The notes below the pieces were generated by a model that saw only the letters and a list, made by a program, of their open reading frames with translations, ran no database searches and had not been told where the DNA came from. The translations under genes were made by a program, and so were the position numbers. This document shows positions 1 to 5,622 of a DNA stretch of 9,461 bases, piece after piece. This DNA comes from Burkholderiales bacterium (lineage in GTDB: Bacteria > Pseudomonadota > Gammaproteobacteria > Burkholderiales > Burkholderiaceae_E): the NCBI GenBank assembly GCA_027489195.1, contig JAIYAG010000331.1, positions 1-9,461 of the forward strand, read 5' to 3'. Positions within the stretch are counted from its first letter, which is position 1. The number at the start of each line of letters is the position of its first letter.

Positions 1-1196
1 ACCGCCTGGCGGGCGCGGGCGCGGTAGTCGGCTTCGGCGGCGACGTAGGCGGCGCGCGCCGACTCGACGGTCGCCTTGCGGCGGCCGCCGTCGAAGATCG
101 GCAGCGTGAGCGACGGGCCGATCGACCAGGTCGACAGCGTCGCGCCGAGCTGGCCCGCGTCGATGCGCAGCGGGCCGACCGAGCCGGCGAGCGACAGCCG
201 CGGATAGCGATCGCCCTCGGCCGCGCCGATGTCGGCGCTGGCCGCGGCGAGCGCGCGCTCGGCGGCGGCGAGGTCGGGGCGCTGCGCGAGCAGGCCCGCG
301 GGCACGGCCTTCACCTCGAAGGCGCGCGGCGCGGGCAGACGGCCCTGCGTGGCGGCGAGCCGCGTGCGCACGTCGGGCTCGGCCAGGCCGGTCAGTGCGA
401 CCAGCGCCTTCACCGTCAGGTCGCACTCGGCACGCTGGCCGGTCAGCCGGCCCGCGGCCTCGGCCGCGCTCGCGCGGGTCAGCGCCGCCGCGGCGGGCGC
501 CTGGAAGCCGGCCGCCGCGGCGCGGTCGGTGACGGTGGCGGTCTCGGTGCGCGAGGCCGCGTCGGCCTGCGCGATCGCGACCAGCGCCTCGCAGTAGCGG
601 TACTGCAGGTACTGCGCGGCGGTCTCGGCCGCGACCGAGACGCGGGCCTCGTGCCAGTCGGCCGTGCGCGCATCGAGCCGCGCGAGCGAGGCCTCGCGTT
701 CGCGGGCGATGCGGCCGAACAGGTCGATCTCCCAGCCGGCCTGCACCGTCGCGCGGTTCTGCGTGGCGAGCAGGATGTTCGTGCCGATGTTGATCGTGCC
801 GCGGCTGTTGGCCAGGCTCAGGTCCAGCGTCGGCAGCCCCGCCGCGCCTGCAGCGACCGCGGCCGCACGGGCCTGCTCGATGCGGGCGGCGGCCTGCGCG
901 AGCGAGCCGCTCTCGCGCTGCGCGGCGGCCAGGAGCGCGTCGAGCGCCGGGTCGTCGAACTGCGACCACCAGGTGGCGAGGTCGGCCGGGGCGCCGCCGT
1001 GGGGGAGGCGGGCCTGCCAGCCGTCGTCGGCGGCGGGGCGGGCGGGCGTGCCGGCCGGGGCGGTCGCCGCGGCACGACCTGCGTCGGCCTGCGACAGCGA
1101 GCGCGCGGCGGGCGCGCCGGCATAGTCCGGTCCGACCTTGAAGGCGCCGCAGCCGGCGAGCACGCCGACGAGCGCGAAGGTGGCGAGCGTGCGCAT
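1..1196 (-). CDS. Efflux outer-membrane lipoprotein, NodT/OprM family (3' end cut by window edge)
   Basis: This is the outer-membrane channel component of a tripartite efflux system (RND, MFS or MacB type), trimeric in the family and joining a periplasmic adaptor to the outside. About 398 residues are visible of the roughly 470-500 usual for the family; the end lies left of the window. The N-terminus reads MRTLATFALVGVLAGCGAFK, a lipoprotein signal peptide with lipobox LAGC and lipidated Cys16, followed by the VGPDY motif typical of NodT-type lipoproteins. Further on are WWSQFDDPALDALL (about residues 54-67), WEIDLFGR and the second-repeat motif RPDLAAAERALAAASADIG, all hallmarks of the two OEP repeats. 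The start ATG lies 2 nt after the tetR stop (TGA-CG-ATG), so the gene is co-transcribed and probably translationally coupled with the regulator. Adaptor and pump genes are expected downstream, outside the window; pump class and substrate cannot be told. Confidence 0.93.
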   Translation of the reverse strand, partial: MRTLATFALVGVLAGCGAFKVGPDYAGAPAARSLSQADAGRAAATAPAGTPARPAADDGWQARLPHGGAPADLATWWSQFDDPALDALLAAAQRESGSLAQAAARIEQARAAAVAAGAAGLPTLDLSLANSRGTINIGTNILLATQNRATVQAGWEIDLFGRIAREREASLARLDARTADWHEARVSVAAETAAQYLQYRYCEALVAIAQADAASRTETATVTDRAAAAGFQAPAAAALTRASAAEAAGRLTGQRAECDLTVKALVALTGLAEPDVRTRLAATQGRLPAPRAFEVKAVPAGLLAQRPDLAAAERALAAASADIGAAEGDRYPRLSLAGSVGPLRIDAGQLGATLSTWSIGPSLTLPIFDGGRRKATVESARAAYVAAEADYRARARQA

Positions 1197-1198
1197 CG

Positions 1199-1876
1199 TC
1201 AGTCCTCCGTGCGGCCGGCGGCGCGGCGCGCGCGCTCGCCCTCGACCATCGAGACCGCATAGCCGGCCAGCCGCTCGGCGAGCGTGTCGATCGCGCGCGG
1301 CGTGGCGAGCACCGACGGCGACAGCGTCTGCACGCCGTCATGGAAGGCGAAGAAGTGCACCCCGAGGCCGGCGATCGACAGCGCGAGCCGATGCAGGTCG
1401 AGGTCCGCCCGCTTCATGCCGAGCTCGCGCACCAGCAGCCGCAGCAGCGCCTCGAACTGCGGACGGATCTCGGTGTCGACCGCGCCGGCCCAGGCGCCGG
1501 TGGGCTCTGCCATCTCGCGGAAATGCAGCTTCATCACCATCCGGACTTCGTCGCCGCGCTTGAGCGGCGCGAGGAAGTCGACGTAGAACATCCGCAGCGC
1601 CTCCAGCAGCGGCCGACCGGGGTCGGCGAAGGCGACCAGGTCCTCGGGCACGCCGCAGATCGACGGATCGGTGAAGAGCGCGCGGTACAGGCCCTCCTTG
1701 TCGCCGAAGTAGTAGCTGATCGCACCGAGGTTGACCTGCGCGGCCTTCGCGAGCGCGCGCACCGAGGTCTTCTCGAAGCCGTGCTCGGCGAACAGCGCGA
1801 GGCCCGCGAAGAGCAGCCGATGGCGGGCGTCGATGCCGTCGGCGCGGACGGGGTGGTGGGGTTCTGCGGGCGACAT
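1199..1876 (-). CDS. TetR/AcrR-family transcriptional regulator, CecR (YbiH)-like
   Basis: This is a 225-residue one-component repressor. The N-terminal TetR helix-turn-helix spans about residues 17-62, with LLFAGLALFAEHGFEKTSVR then ALAKAAQVNLGAISYYFGDKEGLY, the canonical recognition-helix sequence. The C-terminal ligand/dimer domain (about 85-215) resembles the CecR (DUF1956) type, with FYVDFLAPLK and the HFREMAEPTGA segment; this subfamily assignment is from memory and moderate. ATG 1876 is chosen because the HTH begins the usual 15-20 residues later. The open frame continues upstream to 2377 but crosses the promoter and looks non-coding. No clear Shine-Dalgarno is visible. The stop TGA is 2 nt before the efflux lipoprotein ATG, so the regulator leads the efflux operon. 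Three AACGNNCGTT palindromes in its own promoter point to autoregulation. The inducer is unknown. Confidence 0.93.
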   Translation of the reverse strand: MSPAEPHHPVRADGIDARHRLLFAGLALFAEHGFEKTSVRALAKAAQVNLGAISYYFGDKEGLYRALFTDPSICGVPEDLVAFADPGRPLLEALRMFYVDFLAPLKRGDEVRMVMKLHFREMAEPTGAWAGAVDTEIRPQFEALLRLLVRELGMKRADLDLHRLALSIAGLGVHFFAFHDGVQTLSPSVLATPRAIDTLAERLAGYAVSMVEGERARRAAGRTED

Positions 1877-1915
1877 GGGTGCTGGGCTCGGGGCAGGTGG
1901 GCCGCAAATGGGTCG

Positions 1916-1961
1916 AACGTGCGTTTCAATTCCAACGATCGTTTGATTTAAAACGAACGTT
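1916..1961. promoter_or_regulatory. Three AACGNNCGTT operator-like boxes with 18-bp period
   Basis: Three copies of the inverted repeat AACG-NN-CGTT lie at 1916-1925 (AACGTGCGTT), 1934-1943 (AACGATCGTT) and 1952-1961 (AACGAACGTT). Their centres are exactly 18 bp apart. Relative to the tetR promoter, the third box fills the -35/-10 spacer, the second covers the predicted start site and the first lies in the leader. Short palindromes in such positions are the usual arrangement for TetR-family autorepression, so the adjacent regulator is the most likely binder. That assignment is inference from position and symmetry. Confidence 0.78.
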
Positions 1962-1974
1962 CGACTCGTGTCAA
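1946..1974 (-). promoter_or_regulatory. Sigma70-type promoter of the tetR-efflux operon
   Basis: On the minus strand there is a perfect -35 TTGACA (1974-1969), a 17-bp spacer (1968-1952) and a -10-like TTAAAT (1951-1946). This sits in an AT-rich island within otherwise very GC-rich DNA. The predicted start site is near 1939, giving a leader of about 60 nt to the tetR ATG at 1876. The spacer length is ideal and the -35 is consensus; the -10 matches TATAAT at four of six positions. The start site is predicted, not mapped. Confidence 0.75.
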
Positions 1975-1983
1975 GAGCAGGGT

Positions 1984-2020
1984 CGGGGCGGCGGGGTGAA
2001 CCTGACAGCCCCCCGCCCCG
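1984..2020. repeat. Very GC-rich 12-bp inverted repeat between divergent genes
   Basis: The left arm CGGGGCGGCGGGG (1984-1996) pairs with the right arm CCCCCCGCCCCG (2009-2020) over 12 G-C pairs, with a single bulged C at 1992 and a 12-nt loop (1997-2008). No T-tract follows on either strand, so it is not a classical intrinsic terminator. It lies between the -35 of the tetR promoter and the predicted -10 of the divergent permease gene. Possible roles are a DNA-binding site or an insulator between the promoters, and neither is shown. Confidence 0.6.
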
Positions 2021-2022
2021 TC

Positions 2023-2035
2023 CGACGAGGCGTCG
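2023..2035. promoter_or_regulatory. Inverted repeat CGACG-AGG-CGTCG upstream of the permease -10
   Basis: This is a perfect 5-bp inverted repeat with a 3-bp centre. It ends 5 bp before the predicted TAGAAT -10 box (2041-2046), where the promoter spacer would be. The position suits an operator for a regulator of the permease gene, but no binder can be named and so short a repeat can arise by chance in GC-rich DNA. Confidence 0.35.
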
Positions 2036-2040
2036 CGGCC

Positions 2041-2046
2041 TAGAAT
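2041..2046 (+). promoter_or_regulatory. Candidate -10 box (TAGAAT) for the lctP-like gene
   Basis: TAGAAT matches the TATAAT -10 consensus at five of six positions and is of a form often seen in Burkholderiales. No convincing -35 lies 16-18 bp upstream, so the promoter may need an activator. A start near 2053 would give a leader of about 90 nt that contains further inverted repeats. The box overlaps an in-frame ATG at 2045, which argues against that ATG as the gene start. Confidence 0.4.
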
Positions 2047-2065
2047 GTCCGGAAGCCGGCCAGGC

Positions 2066-2119
2066 GTCCGCCCACAACGCGGACACGGCAGTCGGGCCGA
2101 CCGATCTCAGCAACTGCCG
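2066..2119 (+). promoter_or_regulatory. Structured 5' leader: two consecutive stem-loops
   Basis: Two perfect inverted repeats follow one another in the predicted leader of the permease gene. The first is GTCCGC (2066-2071) with GCGGAC (2079-2084), loop 7 nt. The second is CGGCAGT (2086-2092) with ACTGCCG (2113-2119), enclosing 20 nt that contain a competing GTCGG/CCGAC pair. A 10-bp palindrome GCGGGCCCGC (2125-2134) follows, just before ATG 2144, which has no visible Shine-Dalgarno. It matches no riboswitch class I recognise. Regulatory function is inference. Confidence 0.4.
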
Positions 2120-2143
2120 ACCGCGCGGGCCCGCCCGCCTCCG

Positions 2144-3601
2144 ATGACTGCCTTCTTCTGGTTCCTGCCCACGATCGTCCTGGCGCTGGCCGTCCTCAGC
2201 GGCCGGTGTTCGCCCACGGTCGCGTCGGTCCTCGGCCTGGCGACCGCCGTGCCGGTCGCGTTCGCCACGGCACCGATGCCCTTCGGGTTCGCGGCGCTCG
2301 CGAGCGCACTGTCCCGCGGCGCCTGGATCGGCGCCACCATCGCCCCGTACATCCTGGGCGGCCTGCTGTTCTGGCAACTCGCGTCACGCCCGAGCGCCAT
2401 CGCGGCCGAGTCACCGAACCCCGTCGCGCTCGACCCGCGTGCGCAGCGGCGCCTGCTGTTCTTCGCGTGCTTCCTGGTCGGTCCGTTCGCGGAGTCCGCC
2501 ACCGGATTCGGCGTCGGGATGCTGGGCACCATCGCCCTGCTCAGGCACCTGGGGATCGCGCCGGTGCACCTGATGGTCTTCGCGCTGCTGAGCCAGACAT
2601 TCATCCCGTGGGGCGCGATGGGCAGCGGCACCCTGCTCGCCTCGGCCTACGCCAAGATGCCGGCCTCGGCGCTCGCCGGTGCATGCCTGCTGCCCATCGC
2701 CTCGCTGATGGCGGTCTGGCTCACGCTGTTCTGGGTGACCGCCCGGAAAGCGGGCGTGTCGGCGACCGCGACCGAGCATCTGAGCGAGGTCGGCTGGATC
2801 GTCGCGAGTCTCGGCACGCTGGGCGTCGCGACCGCGCTCCTCGGGCCGGAGATCGCCCTGCTGTCGGCGTTCGGCCCGCTCATCATCGTGCGCTACCTGA
2901 TCGACGTCCGGCCCGGCGCCGCAGCGTTTCGGCAGGTGGCGGGCCGGGTCTGGCCCTATCTCGCGCTGGTCGGCGTCCTGACGCTGACCCGCAGCGTGCC
3001 GCCCCTGCGGGCTGCGCTGGCGTCGTTCGGAACGATCGCGCCGTACCCCGACCTGCCCGGCTGGGCGCCGCTCTTCCACGCCGGCTCGTGGCTGATGGTC
3101 GGCGCGGTCGGGGTCGCGCTCGTCCGGGGCCACCTCGGGCAGTGGCGCCAGGAACTGCGCGGCGCCTGGAAGACGGCCAGGACACCCGTCGTGACCGTGT
3201 TCGTGTTCGCCATGCTCGCGGAGGTCCTGGCCGGGGCAGGCATCTCCGCGGCCATCGCCGCGGGCCTCTTCGCGAACCTGGGTGCGCTCGGCGTGCTGGC
3301 CGCTCCGCTGATGTCCATCGGGCTGGGCGTGCTGACCAACAGCGGCAGCGCGGGCAACAGCCTGTTCATGTCGTCGCAGGTCGCGATGGCCGCCCAGGCG
3401 AACCTGTCCGTGCCCGCCACCGCCGCACTCCAGCATGTCGCCACGTCGAGCATGAGCCTGTTCTCGCCGGTACGCATGGCCATCGCGGCATCCCTGGCGC
3501 AAGGACAGGGCACGGAGCGGCAGGTCTATGCGGGCCTCGTCCCCTATGCCGTCGCCGGCACCGCCCTCCTCGCATGTCTGGGGGCGTGGGCGATCCTGTG
3601 A
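2144..3601 (+). CDS. L-lactate permease (LctP) family transporter
   Basis: This is a 485-residue polytopic inner-membrane protein, mostly hydrophobic helices (about a dozen). It begins MTAFFWFLPTIVLALAVLSG with the first helix almost at the N-terminus. The family signature corresponding to LctP's acidic-glycine loop is GPFAESATGFG (residues 113-123). The C-terminal block NSGSAGNSLFMSSQ (399-412) followed by SPVRMAIAASLA (441-452) matches the family's GS-x-NALFG and SPQSIAVA region. LctP proteins carry L-lactate, D-lactate or glycolate in symport with protons. This one is shorter than the usual 530-550 residues, so its substrate is uncertain. ATG 2144 is preferred over ATG 2045, since the extra 33 residues would be an Arg/Pro-rich, non-membrane stretch and the codon overlaps a -10 box. 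It stands alone, divergent from tetR and convergent with the reductase gene 13 bp away. No lactate dehydrogenase gene is nearby. Confidence 0.75.
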   Translation: MTAFFWFLPTIVLALAVLSGRCSPTVASVLGLATAVPVAFATAPMPFGFAALASALSRGAWIGATIAPYILGGLLFWQLASRPSAIAAESPNPVALDPRAQRRLLFFACFLVGPFAESATGFGVGMLGTIALLRHLGIAPVHLMVFALLSQTFIPWGAMGSGTLLASAYAKMPASALAGACLLPIASLMAVWLTLFWVTARKAGVSATATEHLSEVGWIVASLGTLGVATALLGPEIALLSAFGPLIIVRYLIDVRPGAAAFRQVAGRVWPYLALVGVLTLTRSVPPLRAALASFGTIAPYPDLPGWAPLFHAGSWLMVGAVGVALVRGHLGQWRQELRGAWKTARTPVVTVFVFAMLAEVLAGAGISAAIAAGLFANLGALGVLAAPLMSIGLGVLTNSGSAGNSLFMSSQVAMAAQANLSVPATAALQHVATSSMSLFSPVRMAIAASLAQGQGTERQVYAGLVPYAVAGTALLACLGAWAIL

Positions 3602-3614
3602 TGCCGGGGCGCGC

Positions 3615-4598
3615 TCACGCCACCCGCAGCACGATCTTCCCGAGCTGGGTGTTCCCCTCCATCGCCCGCTGCGCGGCCGGCAGGTCGGCGAAGTCGAACA
3701 CCTGGTCCACGAGCGGCACGAAGCGGCCGTCGGCGGCCATCGGCAGCAGGTCGCGGGCGAGGCCGCGCGCGGCCGCGATCCGGTGCGTCATCTGCCGCAT
3801 CTTGTTCGACACGCCGAACAGCTGCAGCCGCTTCTTGTGCAGCGCCAGCACGTCGAGCGGGGCGGTGTCGAGGCCATCGACGTAGCCGACGGTGGCGAGC
3901 CGCCCCTCGAAGCCCAGCAGCTCGATGCAGTCGGGCAGCACCGAGGCGCCGACCGGATTCACCACCAGGTCCACGCCGCGCTCGCCGACGATCTCGCGCA
4001 CCGCGGGCACGAAGCCCGGGCCGCGGATCCGGACGCCGGCATCGAGGCCCAGGTCCTTCAGGCGCGCGAGCTTCTCGGCCGAGCCCGACAGGCCGATGGT
4101 GCGCGCGCCGATCGCGCGGGCCACCTGCAGCGCGGCGACGCCCACACCCGACGAGATGCCGGGCACGAGCATCCACTCGCCGGCGGCGAGCCGGCCCTGC
4201 GCGATCAGCGCGTCGTGGACCGTCACGCCGACCACGGTGAACGCGGACGCCTGCTCCCACGACAGCGCGGCGGGCGCACGCAGGGCCTCGTCGGCCCACA
4301 TCGTCCCGTGCGCCGAGAACGCGCCGTCGACGCGCCCCATCACGCGGTCGCCGACCGCGAACGCAGTCACGCCCTCGCCCACCGCGGTGACCTCGCCGGC
4401 CGCCTCGAAGCCCGCGGGCTTCGCGGCGCCGCCGGCGTGCAGACCATGGCCCGCGATGAACTCGCCGCGGTTGAGCGCGGCCGCGCGGATGCGCACGCCC
4501 ACCTGGCCCGCAGCGGGCAGCGGCACCGGGTCCTCGCGCAGGTCGACCTTCATGGCACCGGCTTCGGTGCGGATGTACCAGCGCTTCATCGTCGTCAT
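3615..4598 (-). CDS. Zinc-independent MDR-family (quinone-oxidoreductase-like) NAD(P)H oxidoreductase
   Basis: This is a 327-residue cytoplasmic medium-chain dehydrogenase/reductase. The N-terminal GroES-like domain (about 1-125) includes RIRAAALNRGEF and the GFEAAGEVTAVGEGVTAFAVGDRV signature. The Rossmann domain (about 126-260) has the nucleotide-binding turn GISSGVGVAALQVARAIGA (147-165). The zinc-binding Cys cluster of alcohol dehydrogenases is absent, placing it with NAD(P)H:quinone reductases and enoyl reductases. ATG 4598 is chosen because AAGGA at 4609-4605 lies 6 nt upstream. Two other in-frame ATGs exist: 4604 overlaps the stop of the preceding gene as ATGA and has no room for a Shine-Dalgarno, and 4589 is too far from it. 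It is the last gene of the epoxide hydrolase-tctC operon and is convergent with the permease gene. The substrate, probably a quinone or an unsaturated carbonyl, is unknown. Confidence 0.87.
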   Translation of the reverse strand: MTTMKRWYIRTEAGAMKVDLREDPVPLPAAGQVGVRIRAAALNRGEFIAGHGLHAGGAAKPAGFEAAGEVTAVGEGVTAFAVGDRVMGRVDGAFSAHGTMWADEALRAPAALSWEQASAFTVVGVTVHDALIAQGRLAAGEWMLVPGISSGVGVAALQVARAIGARTIGLSGSAEKLARLKDLGLDAGVRIRGPGFVPAVREIVGERGVDLVVNPVGASVLPDCIELLGFEGRLATVGYVDGLDTAPLDVLALHKKRLQLFGVSNKMRQMTHRIAAARGLARDLLPMAADGRFVPLVDQVFDFADLPAAQRAMEGNTQLGKIVLRVA

Positions 4599-4600
4599 CG

Positions 4601-5611
4601 TCATTCCTTGGGGATCTTCGCTTCGCGCTGCACGCGGGCCCAGCGCTCGAGGTCGGCGCGGATCTCGGCGGTGAACTCGGCGGGCGTCGAGGGCTCGACG
4701 TCGAAGCCTGCGGCGCGAAGCTTCGCGGCCACTTCGGGCTCGCGCATCACCTGCGCGGCGGCCTGCTGCAGCCGCGCGAGCACCGGGGCGGGCACGGCCG
4801 AGGGCGCGAAGATGCCGTACCAGACGTCGTAGCGCGACATCGACGGATCGAGCTCGACGAGGGTCGGCACGTCGGGGGCCAGGGCCGCGCGGCGCGCGCC
4901 GGTCACGGCGAGGCCGCGCAGGCGGCCCGAGTTCAGGTGCTGCACCATCGGCGCCAGCGTCGAGATGATGAAGTCGACCTGCCCGCCGATCGCGTCGGCC
5001 GTCGCCGGCGCCGAGCCCTTGTAGGGCACGTTGTTGAACTGCGCGCCGGTGGCGAGCGCGATCATCTGGCCGTACAGATGCGGGCCGGTGCCCACGCCGG
5101 GCGATGCGTAGTTGAGCGGCCGCTGCCTGCCGAGCGCGACCAGGTCGCCGAAGGTCTTGACCGGCAGCGAGGGATGCGAGGCGATCGCGGCCGGCGTGCT
5201 GGCCACCCGCGCGACCGGCACGAAGTCGCGCAGCGAGTCGTAGCGCACCGAGGTGAACATCACCGGATTGGTGGCCAGGAACTCGTTGGCGAACAGCAGC
5301 GTGTAGCCGTCGGCGGGGCCGCGCGCGACGACCTCGGCGCCGATGTTGCCCGACGCGCCGGGCCGGTAGTCGACGACGACCGACTGGCCGAGCGCCGCGG
5401 CGAGGCGCTCGGCGACGGTCCGCGCGGCCGCGTCCGCACCGCCGCCCGCGGGAAACGGCACGATCAGCTTGAGCGGACGCTCGGGCCAGGCCTGGGCGCG
5501 CGCCGCGGTGCCGGCGAAAGGCAGCCCGGCGAGCAGCAGCGTGGCGCGCCGACGTGCGAGCGCGGGCCGATGGGCAGGATCCGCGCGTCGGACGGAGAGG
5601 ACGTGACCCAT
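4601..5611 (-). CDS. Tripartite tricarboxylate transporter (TTT) substrate-binding protein, TctC/Bug family
   Basis: This is a 336-residue periplasmic solute-binding protein. A signal peptide is visible with an RRR cluster (20-22), hydrophobic core (about 24-36) and likely cleavage after ARAQA (residue 41). The mature part starts WPERPLKLIVPFPAGGGAD, the classic Bug opening, followed by RPGASGNIGAEVVA (83-96), ADGYTLL and PYKG (196-199). Family members bind carboxylates such as citrate, other di- or tricarboxylates, nicotinate or aromatic acids, and hand them to TctA/TctB. No tctA or tctB is in the window, so this is an orphan Bug, common in Burkholderiales. ATG 5611 is chosen because it gives a correctly sized signal peptide; no Shine-Dalgarno is evident. 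It begins 11 nt after the epoxide hydrolase stop, and its TGA overlaps the in-frame ATG at 4604 of the next gene, so the three genes form one operon. A ligand related to the epoxide hydrolase product is possible but unproven. Confidence 0.92.
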   Translation of the reverse strand: MGHVLSVRRADPAHRPALARRRATLLLAGLPFAGTAARAQAWPERPLKLIVPFPAGGGADAAARTVAERLAAALGQSVVVDYRPGASGNIGAEVVARGPADGYTLLFANEFLATNPVMFTSVRYDSLRDFVPVARVASTPAAIASHPSLPVKTFGDLVALGRQRPLNYASPGVGTGPHLYGQMIALATGAQFNNVPYKGSAPATADAIGGQVDFIISTLAPMVQHLNSGRLRGLAVTGARRAALAPDVPTLVELDPSMSRYDVWYGIFAPSAVPAPVLARLQQAAAQVMREPEVAAKLRAAGFDVEPSTPAEFTAEIRADLERWARVQREAKIPKE

Positions 5612-5622
5612 CGGGCCGCGGC

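Noticed and set aside
2002..2007. CTGACA as the -35 of the permease promoter
   Set aside because: It is 33 bp from the TAGAAT box, too far for sigma70, and lies in the loop of the GC-rich inverted repeat.
2045..2143. Earlier start of the permease at ATG 2045
   Set aside because: The codon overlaps the TAGAAT box and the added 33 residues are Arg/Pro-rich and soluble, whereas family members begin with a membrane helix.
1877..2377. N-terminal extension of the TetR regulator back to 2377
   Set aside because: It would read through the tetR promoter, the operator boxes and the start of the divergent permease gene; the TetR domain is complete from ATG 1876.
2206..3885. 559-residue plus-strand frame overlapping the permease
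   Set aside because: It is frame-shifted relative to the transporter and its product is Arg/Gly/Ala-rich with no family match; the membrane-protein frame is clearly the real one.
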